In this document: piece after piece, positions 1 through 10,804 of the stretch
Layout: every line of letters starts with the position of its first letter
Numbering within the stretch: position 1 is the stretch's first letter
NCBI GenBank assembly: GCA_963816975.1
Contig: CAWFMD010000006.1
Span: forward strand, 992,001 to 1,056,000
Reading direction: 5' to 3'
DNA from: DASRIA01 sp963816975
GTDB lineage: Bacteria > Actinomycetota > Thermoleophilia > Solirubrobacterales > JBBDJG01
DNA length: 64,000 nt
Position numbers and translations under genes: made by a program
Notes under the pieces: model-generated
Database searches by the model: none
Told to the model about the DNA's origin: nothing
The model's input: the letters and a program-made list of their open reading frames with translations, nothing else

Positions 1-1305
1 GACGATCTGCACCTTGATCTGGTCGGAAAGCTTGCCGCGCAGCATCTCCAGGAACTCGGAGACGCGCGCCTCGTCCTCGAACACGCAGTCCCCCGGACCG
101 GGGCCCGTCGCCCTCGCCGACTCGCTTGGCCTTGAAGTACTCGGTCAGCGAGAAGCCGCTGAACTCGCCATCCTCGGCCCAACCGGCCGCTCCGGGCGCG
201 ATCTCGTACGCATACATCTCCATCCGCGGCAGCTCGGTGTACGGGTTCGAGCCCGGTGGCTCGTTCCATGCGTCCTTCGCGGCTTGCTCGTCGACGTAGG
301 TCCAGTCGAAGGTCGCGTCCTCGGTGAACTCGCCGTTCGTGATCGCGCGGAACGGCGTGCCCGACAGGTAGAGGTAGCTGGCCGCGTCGAGTCCGAGGTC
401 TTCCTCGGTCACCGCCTCATCCGGCTCTTCCTCCTCGGCGAGCTCCTTATCGGTCGGGTCGTAGAGGTCGCGGGCCGAGTCGCGCCAGGCGCCGAAGTGA
501 TACTCGTCGAGGACGATGCAGTCCCACTCGGTCAGATGGATCGACTCGTTGTGGGCCTTGATCTGGCCGTCAGGGGACTTGCCGTTCAGGTCTTGAAAGG
601 ACGCGAAGCGGACCACAGGGTCCTTGCCACTCAGGAGCTCGTCCGCCTCGGCGATCGGCGTGTCGCGGTCGACGAAGTGCCAGCCGGCGAAATCGACGTG
701 GCCGAGCAGGTCATCGCGCCAGGCGGTCTGGACCGCCGGCTTATAGGTGAGGACGAGCACGCGATTCCAGCCCATCTCCCTGGCGAGCTGGTAGGTCGCG
801 AACGTCTTGCCGAAGCGCATCTTCGCGTTCCACAGGAACTTCGGCGGCCGCTCATCGCCGGCATGGGCGCGGAAATAGGCGGCCGTGAGCTCGACCGCCT
901 CGCGCCTGCTCGGGGCGCATCGCGAACGAATCGGTGCGCGTCGCGTCGAACTCGACGCCCGAGCGGACCGTGTTGATCGCAGCCTTGACCTCGTCCAGCG
1001 TCGCCTCGAACCACTCGCCCTCGGGACGGCGGATCCCCGCCTTGACAAGGGCGGCATGGACCTCGTGGTCGGTGAACTCAGTGCCGTCGTCGCGGACGGC
1101 GGGCTCATCGAGGAGAATCTCGACACCGTCCAGGTTCGGGTATGCGGTGCCGAGCTGCTGCTTGATCCGCTCGCGCGCGCTGCGCTTCGTCGTCTGCCCA
1201 ACCTTGATCAGGCCGGCGCCAGCTGACACGGGTCTGGCCAATGATCCGCTCCCACGGCTCGGCGTCCTTGCCGACGACCGTGTACGCATAGATGCGGTTG
1301 CTCAC
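1..1305 (-). pseudogene. GIY-YIG (T5orf172-like) plus DEAD-box helicase protein, frameshifted, runs off the left edge
   Basis: This is probably the nuclease/translocase partner of the methylase just upstream. It starts at GTG 1303-1305 with MSNRIYAYTVVG. After a frame change near 1220 comes a GIY-YIG/T5orf172-like segment (GLIKVGQTTKRSARERI, about 1110-1210). A helicase core follows in other frames: a Walker A-like MRFGKTFA near 815, a DEAD-type box reading DEYHFGAWRD near 500, and a motif III-like SGTPFRA near 350. At least three frame changes are needed to join these pieces, yet each piece is well conserved, so the breaks look recent or artefactual. The C-terminus lies outside the window. 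The methylase ends just upstream, which is the usual gene order for such restriction-modification pairs. The family call rests on motifs only. Confidence 0.7.
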
Positions 1306-1309
1306 GCTC

Positions 1310-3579
1310 GCTCGACCGTCGGCGCGCCTCGGGCGTTGGTATCCCCTGGCAGTGCTGCGGACTCGATCGAACGTGATCTCCTCGTCGGTCTAAGGCCCGA
1401 TAGCGACTCGTGCAGAGGTCGACTCGTCCGGTCCATGTCCGCGGTCCATATCGAGGTCGGAACGAAGGCTGAACAGCTCCGGCGTCACGTGTTGAGTGTT
1501 CTTCCGCAGCGAGACGAGGAAGCGAACGAAACGCGTCGAAGATAGTGGGCGTAGTTCGTGCGGTCGTCCTCGCGGGTCAATCGGACAATGACGAGGTAGC
1601 TCTGGGTGCATGCCGACCCGGTCGGCACGAACGGGCTTGCCAAGTCACAAATCGGAGCTGGCCACGCTTCGTTGCCGTCGCCGTGCCGCCGCTGGAGGAA
1701 GACCTTCCAGCATCGATCCACTCATCGTTCTTGTCGATCGGGGCTGCGCTGAACCCATCTCGGTCTTCGACGCCATACATAGCGGGATCGCGCTCGCGAA
1801 TCATCTGTTCGACGTAGTTCGAACGTTGGTCGAAGGCCGAATGGTTTCTGGTGACGACTACCGTGCCGTCGAACGTCGGCATCGCGCCGTGCACGCACCT
1901 TCTCGATGATCGCTCACCGCCCTCGTTGTCCCGGACGGTCGAACTCGTCCAGGTATCGCGAAGGTCCCGGGTGGCGCTCGGATCCGACGCTGCCGGGACA
2001 GGCTCGATAGCTCGCAATCACCGTCGTGCTCACGGTCCCAGAGGAAGTAGGAGACGCCGCCGTCGGATCTTGACCCCTGGGAAGCAGTCAGTTTCGAGCG
2101 GTAGTCGACGATGACGCGCCAGCCGTCGGTCGCTGAGCATCCGCGCGCGGAAATCCTCAAGCCCAAGGCCGCCCGCGAACCAGCGCGACGGTGTGATCAT
2201 CAGCACGTACCGCGGGTTCATCGCGATTGCCTGCTCGACGAAGAGCTGGATAGATCGGCTTTGTCCGCGTGTTGCCATACGCTATCGATCTGGTACGGCG
2301 GGTTGCCAACGATCACGTCGAACTTCATGTCTCCCATCTCCTCGGTCGGATACGCGCCGTGGATGAACGCGTAGGCGTAGTTCTCGCGGCGCTCCCGCGC
2401 TCTAGGTCCTCCGGGCACCGCAGATCTGGCAGCGCCGTTGCTGAAGTCGTGTTGGGCTCGGATGAACGGGATGTTCCCGTCGTCGTCGTCGAAGCGGATC
2501 ACCGAGTGCTCGCCGGCCGCGTGGCGCGAGCAGTAGACGGTGCGGCGAGAGATGATCCCGGTCATCTCGGTGATCCCGCAGCCGAAGATCATGTTGCGGA
2601 AGATGTGCTCGCGGCGCTTCTCGAAATCTGGCTCCCAGTCGACGAGCCCGTCGAACAGCAGGCGGTTGACGATCTCGCGCAGGAACACGCCCGACTTTGA
2701 GCACGGGTCGAGCCAGCGCAGGTCCGGATCTCGCCAGACCTCCTCGGGCAGAAGGTCGAGCATCGCGTTGGCGAGCTTCGGCGGGGTCGGCACCTCGTCG
2801 CTCGAGAGCTGGGCGAGGCATTCGAGGATGTCGGGAACGTGCTGTCGGTCCTTGACGGCATCAAGCGGCCTCTCGGTCGACGGGTCGGCCCGGACGGGCT
2901 CTGGGTCTGGCGCGCGAGCTCGGAGTAGTGGACCGGAGCCTCGTCGCAGCGCACGTCGAGCGAAACAGGTTCGGCTCGCTCGCGGCTGGGTCGAGCGGGC
3001 GCGACCAGTCCGGATGAAGGTCCCGGCGCTGCCAGGCTGGTACTCGACCAGCTCGATCTCGGCGGCATCGGCGAGCGTGTCCGCGCGGATGACGTTGGTG
3101 TCGAGGATCGCTCGACGGCATCGTCGAAGCCGGCCGTCGGAGCATCCGGCGCCCAGGTGGCATGCGAGATGCTCCGCGATCACCGTCCGCATCCGCTCGC
3201 GCGCCTCCTCGACGTTGTCGTCGCTGATGTCGATCGCCGTAGATCGAGGCGAGGCAGCGCAGCACCCGGTGCTCGAAGCGCTCGCCGCGCCCGTAACGCC
3301 GGGGCGTCACATAGTCGAGCTTCCGCGTGCAGGATCTCGACGAGGAAGTTGCCATGCCCGCAAGCCGGCTCGAGGAAGGTCCGGTCGGTGTTGCCCGGCT
3401 CCTCGTCGCTCGGGAACATGTCCGCAACCAGGTCGAGCATCGCCTTGACCTCGCGCTCGTGCGTGTAGACCTCGGCGAGATCGCGAACCCGCTCGCGCGA
3501 CTGATCTGTCGGAGCTCCGCGTCCCGCTCCGCGCCGCGCCGCTGGTGCTTTCGAGCCTCCATGCCGAGAAGTCTTTCAT
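1310..3579 (-). pseudogene. Eco57I-like N6-adenine DNA methyltransferase, multiply frameshifted
   Basis: This is a type II/IIG-style DNA adenine methylase. The probable start is ATG 3577-3579 (MKDFSAW). Reading through frame changes gives an N-terminal helical part (DLAEVYTHEREVKAMLDLV), SAM-binding motif I as FLEPACGHGNF at about 3342-3374, and catalytic motif IV as VGNPPYQ at about 2290-2305. The C-terminal end contains RFLVSLRKNTQHVTPELF near 1520-1560, which is typical of Eco57I-family methylases. At least eight frame changes separate these blocks. All the diagnostic motifs survive intact, which argues against old decay. The downstream gene is a GIY-YIG/helicase protein, so the two together look like one restriction-modification or defence module. 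The exact C-terminus is uncertain because the last 100 bases change frame again. Confidence 0.75.
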
Positions 3580-4120
3580 CAGCCGTGCCCGGAATCGCCG
3601 CCGTGGAGCATCCACGTATATGATAGGGCGGGCTTTCCAACCAGCAGGAAGCCGTAGGCGGCCCCAGGGGCGTCACTTCTGGCCGCTACGCTTGCCAGAC
3701 GTGCTTGGAGGCCCAGCAGCCTCCTGCCCACCATCAGCGTGTTTCCTTCAGTGACTCACCGGTCAACGAGGTTAACTTGGCTGTCCGGGTTCGCCGAGGC
3801 CGCTGTTGACCTCAGGGTGTCGGACACTTTGCCACGTCGGTCAAGAAAGACTTTCCAGTCCGACAGCACCATCCTCCGTTGCCAGCCGATGGCAGAAGAC
3901 TTCTGGGCCGCCGCGCCACGCGCTTCGAGCTAATCGGCACGGAGGCCGACCTGCCTCGAAGGTGGTTTCCTGTCGGACGATGGGCATGACGTGATCCAAC
4001 TGCAAGGCGGCCGCGTTGCACGGCCGACGGACGTTCCCCGTCGGGGAGTGTCGATTAGGCGGGCCGGTCAAGGATGATCGCGGGCGAGCGTTGCTCAAGA
4101 GACGGCGGGAGCCGCTGCGG
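3580..4120. other. Unresolved stretch with a possible HNH-nuclease remnant
   Basis: No intact gene is evident here. On the minus strand about 3841-4098 one frame reads LQLDHVMPIVRQETTFEAG, which resembles the LDHxxP core of HNH endonucleases, and it lies directly upstream of the methylase on the same strand. The flanking residues do not complete the HNH fold in a single frame. It could be a frameshifted small nuclease gene or chance. The rest of the stretch shows no motif I recognise. Confidence 0.25.
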
Positions 4121-4474
4121 CTAGACGGTACTCGTCGGGCACAAGTCCGCCTGGCAACGGGCCCGCGGGGCCGGTGAACGGACTGCGGCTGGGATCCGTG
4201 TGTAAAACCGGATGCGGCGCTGTTTGAGGATCCTGAAGAACGGGTCCTTGCTGATGCGCTTCGTTGGCGACATCAGCCACTTGCGGTCAGATCCTTCATA
4301 CGCGAGCAGCCAGTGCGGTCCGGACATCACGCGGTCGTAGTCGTCGCAGGTCCCCGAGTTTGAACAGTCAAGCTGGTGCGAGCCGAAGAGGCCGCGAAGC
4401 TCGGCATCGAGCGCCAGCAGCGCGACGAAATCGTCCTCCATTGTGGTAACCGCGACCGCGGCCTCTGCGGTCAT
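4121..4474 (-). CDS. Hypothetical protein, unrecognised
   Basis: The open minus-strand frame encodes about 117 residues. The middle part (DDYDRVMSGPHWLLAYEGSD, then KWLMSPTKRISKDPFFRILK) has ordinary amino-acid use for a real soluble protein, while the overlapping frames do not. Possible starts are GTG 4510, ATG 4474 and ATG 4441. No ribosome-binding site clearly decides between them. I do not recognise the family. There is no signal peptide or membrane segment. It faces the direct repeat at 4519-4565. The last 20 residues are arginine- and proline-rich and may come from a late frameshift. Confidence 0.4.
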   Translation of the reverse strand: MTAEAAVAVTTMEDDFVALLALDAELRGLFGSHQLDCSNSGTCDDYDRVMSGPHWLLAYEGSDRKWLMSPTKRISKDPFFRILKQRRIRFYTRIPAAVRSPAPRARCQADLCPTSTV

Positions 4475-4518
4475 CTCCACGTCAGTGCGATCCCGGCCCA
4501 CAGACCCCAAGCGACCGA

Positions 4519-4565
4519 GTCCACGAAAACCGGGTCAGATCAAAGTGTCCACGAAAGCGGGTCAG
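4519..4565. repeat. Tandem pair of 19-20 bp direct repeats
   Basis: Two copies of GTCCACGAAA(A/G)C(C)GGGTCAG lie at 4519-4538 and 4547-4565, separated by 8 bases. Spaced tandem repeats of this kind occur at the ends of IS21-like elements. No transposase gene is visible beside them, so an insertion-sequence remnant is only a suggestion. A promoter operator is the alternative. Confidence 0.4.
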
Positions 4566-4569
4566 GGCC

Positions 4570-5398
4570 AGTCTGAGCACGGGCTTGGACACCCTGCTTA
4601 ACCCCATCGATCCTAAGAGGGACGATCGCGACTGGATCGCCGAAGCATGGCTTTGGCTATTGCGTTCCAGCCTCGGGATGCCTGCGGCGGAGCCCGGACT
4701 GGCTTGACCGGCCAGCAACTCTCGCCGCCACGGCGTCTCCACGCGCACACGCAGCGCCTCTTCAAGCAGCTCAGCGGCAAGCCATTCGCCGAGCAAATCA
4801 AGCCCCACAACTTCCTCAATATCGCGTTCGTCCTCCGATCGAGAGACCGGCGGATGAGGAACGCATCGTCTTGTCGCTACCCTTGAGCGATCCCGCCAGG
4901 TGGCTTGAACAGGATGGGTTCAACCGCTACAGCGGTTGACGGTATCGGATCGCTACAGAGCCGTCGGGCGGGCGCGTGCTACCTGCCGTCGTCACGGTCA
5001 GGACCTACCACGACATCCTCGAAGAGTTCGCGACACATCCGGAGGCGAAGAGCCTCGGACCAGATGGAAGCCCTGCGGGCGAACGACCATGGGGATTGCT
5101 CGGGCTTGGGCGGTGAACGCGCTGAGCATTACGCACATCGGGAAGGCGACGAACCGGCTCGATGACGTTCCGGCTGGGCTCGTGGCGGATCCGGACGAAG
5201 TGGTTGCGCGCTATGACGACACGCTGTACGAGCGGTTTCGCCTTCACGCATTGCCGGAGCTACAGAGCTTCGCGTCCGTGAAACCGTTCGGCGCCCACAG
5301 GGCAAAGTCTCAGTGCAGTCGAGTGTGCTATCAGCGGAAAGTCAAGACCACCCGCCCTCAGCTCCATCGCTATGTCGATGTCGCCAGCCAGATGTAGG
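4570..5398 (+). pseudogene. Frameshifted gene of unknown function with HTH-like C-terminus
   Basis: Coherent protein segments appear in successive frames: DDRDWIAEAWLWLLRSSLGM near 4620-4680, then RLFKQLSGKPFAEQIKPHNF near 4755-4815, then TVRTYHDILEEFATHPEAKS near 4995-5055, then ALSITHIGKATNRLDDV near 5120-5170, then VADPDEVVARYDDTLYERFR near 5180-5240. The last part, in a shifted frame near 5300-5370, reads like a short helix-turn-helix (TGQSLSAVECAISGKSRP). Together this suggests one protein of roughly 270-300 residues. I do not recognise its function. It sits between the methylase module and the nuclease gene, so it may be part of the same accessory island. Coordinates are approximate because of at least four frame changes and one in-frame stop. 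Confidence 0.4.
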
Positions 5399-5799
5399 GT
5401 GCCTGATGGACGGTGGCCTGCGTATGGACTGGAGTAGGAACCGGTCGCTACGCATCGGGTCTTAGTCGACCCCCGCTCTGAGAACGGACCTCACCAGAGC
5501 CATTGAGGCGGCTACCGGTCAGTGGGGTGGTGTGTTTCAACCGCTCATCCCCGCTTTTCGCACACGACCAAGCTGGTGGCACCAAGGTTTGAGCCCTCAG
5601 CCGAGCGCGCGTGAGATTGAAGCGGTTACCTTCGATGCGCTCCAGTGTGACTACGTTGTCGATGCTCGCGAAGGGGCAACGCCTCAGAGAGAGACATTTC
5701 GCAGCATCACGTTTGAGCAATCATCCCAGCAGCGACGATTCCATCCGCGGGCCTCCCCGCAGCCGCGTATATCGACAGTTATGGCGCGACGAGTTCCGC
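5399..5799. other. Stretch without a recognisable gene
   Basis: All frames on both strands are short or of biased composition. Given how the neighbours are broken, this may be the 5-prime part of the nuclease gene that follows. I cannot join the frames into a convincing protein before about 5800, and I see no RNA gene, repeat or terminator here. Confidence 0.3.
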
Positions 5800-7800
5800 T
5801 TCCCAAAGCCACGGGTATTCCGCGAGCGGTCCTCCCGCGAAGCACAACGCCGACAATGCGGCTTTTTTGTATCCGCATGTTTCGGCGGATTTTCGTCCGC
5901 GGCGAGACTTTCGCGCCTTGAACCCCTACCGTGCGTATTTTCAGACCCGAGGAGGTGAGGATCGAGCCAGACGTGCTATTCGATGGTTTCCGCGGCACAT
6001 CTCCTCAGCCGTTTATGTCCCCACTACGCGGCCGGAGCGTCGGGGCTTGCGCGCATGGGGCCGGCATTTGCGCACACTACAGTCCTGCTACTCGATTCGA
6101 GCAACCCGTCGGACATCTTGGATTTTTGGGCGCTGCGGGCGAGCGGCCATGCTCCGGTACCAGTACCTCTGATCTGGACGGATCGAATCGTTGATTGACG
6201 TGCAATGCATATAAGGAGCGACCAATCGGGAAAGCTGTGATCGAGGTGGAGGTGATTCCAGCGCACAGTGTCAGCACCGACCAGGCTGACGAGTTTGCTC
6301 GCGGCCCTTCGTGAGCAAACTACCGAAATACGGCACCTTCATTACCCAAGCGCATGTCAAATTCCGGTCGGAGATGACATTTGCCGAAGTTGAAGCCGTG
6401 GCTGAAGATACAGAGCTCACAGCCCACAACGACCGCTTTGAAGTGACCTTATTTTCACCGCCGGCCGGCGAGTTTACTAGGCGGATCTACTCGGTGGATG
6501 ACACCTGACTGGATTATCGCAGTTGGACTCTGCCAGATCGACGGGTCGATTGCCCCGTCGATCCCTGCCGAGCTAGACGACATCACTCAGTTGTTGAATT
6601 CATGGTCTGTCCTCTTTCTCCGTGCAACGCGGGAGGGCTGGGCAGTGCCAGGGGGTTGGCACGAACCGCCTGAACTTCCGCCCGCCATCGGGACGCCAAG
6701 TGATGGACGCCGTTTTTCGGCAGGCTGGACATGAACCTCAGGAGTCGGATCCGGGTGTCGTCGCCGACGCCTGATCAGACAAGCCGGCGGTTTGATTCGG
6801 ATCGGGGTCCTAATCCCCACACCTCCTCCACTTGTTTAATCGTGCAGCAACTACCAACGTTGCGCTCGAGGAGGCAAGTGAGCCAAGAGCGTCGCCGTCC
6901 GAGAAGTTCGCTTTCTCCCTCAGAACATGGTCCGAGCGGCGCTTGGCAAGGATCTTCCCGACGATGCTCAAAGGCAACAGAGAACTCTCGGCGCACTGGT
7001 CGAACGCGATTCATTCGGTCGGGGCTCACGCTTTCGTGCTCGCATTGCGCCTTTCCAAACTGGGTAGAACTCAACGACATTGCCGACCACCTGCGGTATG
7101 AGCGGTGTCGGTACGTACCGTTTTCCACATGATGAACCCGACCGGGCGACGAGCTGGTCCTATCGCCCGACAGGTCCTACAGCGTCGAGGTCATGCCGGG
7201 GTGGTTTTCACGGTGGCCTCGCGCTTAGGTTCTCGCCGCCGACGGTGGGCGTGGCGGCGGATCACCTGGACGACGGGGACACAGCTTGGTGGTGGGCTGG
7301 AGGTTGACTTCGCGGGCATTCGTGAGGATCAGAGAAGGTGGCGCCACTCTGCTACTTGGCGAGGCTAAGAGCTACAACCGATTCACTGAGCGCGATTTCG
7401 AACGCGCCGAAGGACTTCGACAGCGGTTTCCAAACGCGACGCTTGTCTTTGCGACACTCCGCGACCTTTCCGCTGAGGCGGAAGACTCACAGCAGAGGAG
7501 CAGGAAGGGCTCGTGAATCTCGCCCGCCCTGCCGTCAACAAGATAAGCGCGCTTCCGTTCATGGCACAGGTAGTCATTTTGACTGCCACAGAACTGTTTC
7601 ACCCGATGGGTCCGAGGCAGTGCTGGACGGAGGCCGGTGGTCGAGCTGCGGAACTGGCGACCGACGCGACGCGCTATGTTCGACCGGAGATACCGACATG
7701 GGCCGACGTGACCGTGCAGCTACACCTCGGCCTAAACTCGCATCACGAGTGGCTAGAGGGTGAGCTAAACCGTATGCGCAGCACTCCGCCGCGGCGCCAA
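5800..7800 (+). pseudogene. Large protein with zinc ribbon and C-terminal PD-(D/E)XK nuclease domain, frameshifted
   Basis: Segments in different frames read as one protein. Near 5840-5890 there is HNADNAAFLYPHVSADF, near 6080-6190 LLLDSSNPSDILDFWALRAS followed by PVPLIWTDRI, and near 6240-6500 VIEVEVIPAHSVSTDQADE followed by a beta-rich stretch. Near 7030-7110 a zinc ribbon reads CSHCAFPNWVELNDIADHLR followed by a second CxxC-like pair (ERCR). At 7300-7470 come GGLEVDFAG and LLLGEAKSYNRFTERDFE, which fit the D...ExK active site of PD-(D/E)XK nucleases. The tail at 7513-7770 (AQVVILTATELF, VQLHLGLNSHHEW) continues the protein. The start is not resolved, and the ATGA at 6498 could mean that two genes are present. 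The nuclease domain is supported by motif only. The DUF4062 gene follows 150 bases downstream on the same strand. Confidence 0.5.
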
Positions 7801-7952
7801 GACCGCGGCCGCCGTAGTCGAACCCGAGACAGTAGACGAGGGGGGCGTCGAGTGCTAACGGTTCGTGATGTGGTGGCTGGTTGTCGAGCCGCTATGCAAT
7901 CGCCCGGTAGGCGGACGAGCTGGCTTTCTTCAACGGCCAACCAGCTCCGGCA

Positions 7953-8627
7953 ATGGTTGATCAACCGCCGTCGAGCAGCAGTCCTGGTGAAGAAGGTGCT
8001 CGTCAGAACGAGGCGGAGCAGCATGACACTCCTGCGACGGTTGAGGCCCCCACGCTCGGCTTCCCCGGCGTCAAGTTTGTTCGGGAACCGCGAACGGCAC
8101 ACTTCTATTACGTGTTCATTTCATCTGCTGGGGATGTCGCAAGGATGCGGCGCCGAGTCCGGGACCTAATTTACGAATCGATTAATCCCCCGCTTGCCGA
8201 CCGCTCACAAGCACAGCTCTATCCGGTCATGTGGGAACGCGCCTCGGCTCAGGTTGCGCCCGGAAGGACTGTCAACGACATGTTTGTTGAGCGAGCGGTC
8301 GAGTCGCACGCCACGCTCGTTCTCTTCAAGACGAGATTGGGTGACGGAACACGCGAGGAGATTGAAGCCGTGTTGGCTCTGCCCGGCCAGCCAGTCTGGC
8401 TCACCGTGTTGCGTTTTGCGTTGTCGCAAGGTGAGACCGCGTCTGAGGATCCGGCCCCCCTCGATGAATTTCTGGATCGCCTTGGCGATGACGAGCGCGT
8501 TCTGTACGACAGCACCGGCGACTTTGACTCGGATGACGCATGGCAGGCCGTGGTAAAGGTCTTGACCGGATATGCGCTAGCGGCATTCGAGCGCAGCCGT
8601 GCGAAGGACAGGACTGATGTCCTCTAA
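7953..8627 (+). CDS. DUF4062 (TIR-like) domain protein, likely conflict-system effector or sensor
   Basis: This is the only clearly intact gene in the first 10 kb. The first 45 residues are acidic and low-complexity (a linker or disordered lead). From about residue 50 the protein reads YYVFISSAGDVARMRRRVRD, a typical DUF4062 start: a beta strand, an FISS loop, then a helix with regularly spaced basic residues. The domain continues to about residue 135 with TLVLFKTRLGDGTREEIEAV, the Rossmann-like strand and helix expected for this TIR-related fold. The C-terminal 80 residues are acidic and helical. DUF4062 proteins occur in predicted antiviral and NTPase conflict systems. The stop overlaps the next gene by 11 bases, so the two are probably translationally coupled. 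Enzymatic activity, such as NAD cleavage, is not shown by the sequence. Confidence 0.65.
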   Translation: MVDQPPSSSSPGEEGARQNEAEQHDTPATVEAPTLGFPGVKFVREPRTAHFYYVFISSAGDVARMRRRVRDLIYESINPPLADRSQAQLYPVMWERASAQVAPGRTVNDMFVERAVESHATLVLFKTRLGDGTREEIEAVLALPGQPVWLTVLRFALSQGETASEDPAPLDEFLDRLGDDERVLYDSTGDFDSDDAWQAVVKVLTGYALAAFERSRAKDRTDVL

Positions 8628-10804
8628 TCCAATCGAGACTGATGCAGCAGCGATTCAGGCTGCGCTTCTCTGGGACATGCCCAATCTCCGTCGTTTAGGT
8701 GGCGGGGAAGGCGAGGCGTTTATCAGTGCACTCGGACCACCTCCATGGGAGCCGCACACGCTTACACCGGGGTCTGGCGTACTCCGCCGAGCAGCGGCGG
8801 GTCTAATTGCGGAGCGTTCCGGAAGACCTGGAGACAGCGCAGCAGCACTTCATGGAGATACACGGTGGAGCATGGGAAACGGTGCTGCGATTGAGTCTCC
8901 TCGGGTGGTCCTCAGCCATCGAGGGCACGAATGAGATCAGCGAGGCAGCAGCAACGATTGACGAGCTATCGGTGTCTCGCACTATCCGCGCTCATCTATT
9001 GGCAAAGCTGGCGACACTCGCCTTTGACAAGAATGACGCAGACTTGTTCATCGAGCTTCTTGAGGGCGCAATCCGCGCAAGCCGACCCCGAACACACTGA
9101 AGGCATGCTCTCAGTGTTGAGCGCGCAAACATTACCGGCGTCATGTCTCCGTGGGTGTTCGTTTCGACACCTTTGCCGGAAAGTCGACTAGTCGAGCGAC
9201 GGTGGATTAGCGATCAGAAGCTAAAGGTGCCTCCGATATGTTCGGCGGAGTTACTTACGGATCGCGCTCGTGATCCGTGGTCCTCTGTAATGCGTTTTGG
9301 CCGTCGGCCGGTCGACGAAACCGTCGCTGCGGAGGTGCAGGCGACTTGGCCGGTGCACTCTGGCAACGGCGCGACATTCGGAAGCTCTTGGGCGCGCAGC
9401 TGCTGGCATCGGATCCGGCCGATGCAAGCCAAGCCGCGCAGGGCATTTTCTTTTGGATCTCTGGCGGCGGCCGAGACCTAATGCCCATCATTGATCTCGT
9501 GGAGCCCCACTTGGACCACAAACTCAGTTGATTGGCTTGTCAATGTGCTTGCAAGCCGCGTCGGTCGGCCGGAAAACGTCAACGCGACAGCTTGCCCAAG
9601 TCGCTTACGCCCTTTGGGACTGTGTGTCAGACGACCTTGTTGGCCCGCTCCTGTCACGGCTTGTGCCGTCGGGCGCCGAGACCGCGGTCGACATAGATAT
9701 CCGCCGGCTCTGGGTGGCTCTTTCAGGGCGTGGCGGCGAAATCTGGGCGGCGCATTACTCGTCCTTAGGGGAGCAAGCGCAGCTTTCCGTTGCAAATGAC
9801 CTGCCACTGGGCGCACTCAGCCGGCTCGCACCGTCGGTCACCCAGAGACTGATCGAGCTCCTGCAGCAGCTGTCCCCAGAGCAGTTGACTAATCGGCTAC
9901 CGCTCGTATTGACGGGTGTTCAGGCGCATGCGCGCGCGGATACGTCGTTGCCACAGGTTGACCTTACGGAGAAGAGTCCCACCATCGTTGTCGACGTCGC
10001 AGAGCACTTTCCAAACCGGGTCCGTGGCGCCGATCTGGAACATGCGGTAGCCGTCCTCGCAGAACAGTTGCTTCGGGCGCGGGAAGAGGCGCTTAAGGGA
10101 CGCTTCGGTATCGGTGCGCGAAGCGTCGCACAGCTGCTGGCCTCCGGGCATCGCACGGCTTGGAGGCTCAAAGGCGGGAATCGAAGCGCTGTGGACGGTC
10201 GCCCTAGATTCACGGCTCGCGAGTCATCTGCGCCTTGAAGCACTGCTCGGCCTTGCGCGGCTAGCAGCTGACGATCCTCTTGATTCAAAGCGCTTTGCAG
10301 CGCTTCGACAAACCGAGCTTGTCACACGCGGTGAATTTATGGTGGCCGCTTGAGCCGACGTGCTCGATGCGGCGCGTCTCCTAGTGCTCGCAGGCAACCT
10401 CACCGGCGACGAGGAACTACGGCTCGCCACGCTGAGCCGCAGTCAGGACCCACAGGCTAGACAGCTTGCGGTGAACGCTGCTGCGCTGGGCCTTGAGCGG
10501 CACATGTCGTCCAGAGGCTCAACCAAGTGATATTGACATCCCTTTACGACCCGGACAAGGCGTTATCCGCAGAGGACTGGGGGCATTATCGAGCGGGGTC
10601 TGACGCCAGGAAGCGAACAGATACTGGAGCGCCGACTTCATGAATTGCTTGAGACGCGCCGTCGCATGGTACGGGCAGGTGTCGCGGAGGCAGCTAATGC
10701 CCTCGTGGCGCGAGGTACGAGCGTCCAGTACTTCTCAAGGCTGGCTGCGATTGCCAGTGAAGACAAGTCATGGCGGGTTCGAGAGGCTGCCCGCACGCAT
10801 GGCT
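8617..10804 (+). pseudogene. Large helical-repeat (HEAT-like) protein coupled to the DUF4062 gene, frameshifted
   Basis: The start is ATG 8617, inside the end of the DUF4062 gene and preceded by a purine-rich AAGGACAGGA. The reading frame begins MSSNPIETDAAAIQAALLWD. Later segments in other frames are leucine- and alanine-rich helices, for example TVLRLSLLGWSSAIEGTNE, ARLGGSKAGIEALWTVALDS, and RLEALLGLARLAADDP. The end at TGA 10802-10804 follows YFSRLAAIASEDKSWRVREA, a clear HEAT-like repeat. The longest unbroken part is 9528-10238. The restored protein would be about 730 residues without an enzymatic motif that I can see, so a scaffold or sensor role is the natural guess. At least six frame changes are needed. 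Confidence 0.5.

Noticed and set aside
4482..4808. 108-residue minus-strand frame as a transposase fragment
   Set aside because: No transposase motif (DDE, HTH) is present and the opposite strand has better protein-like segments.
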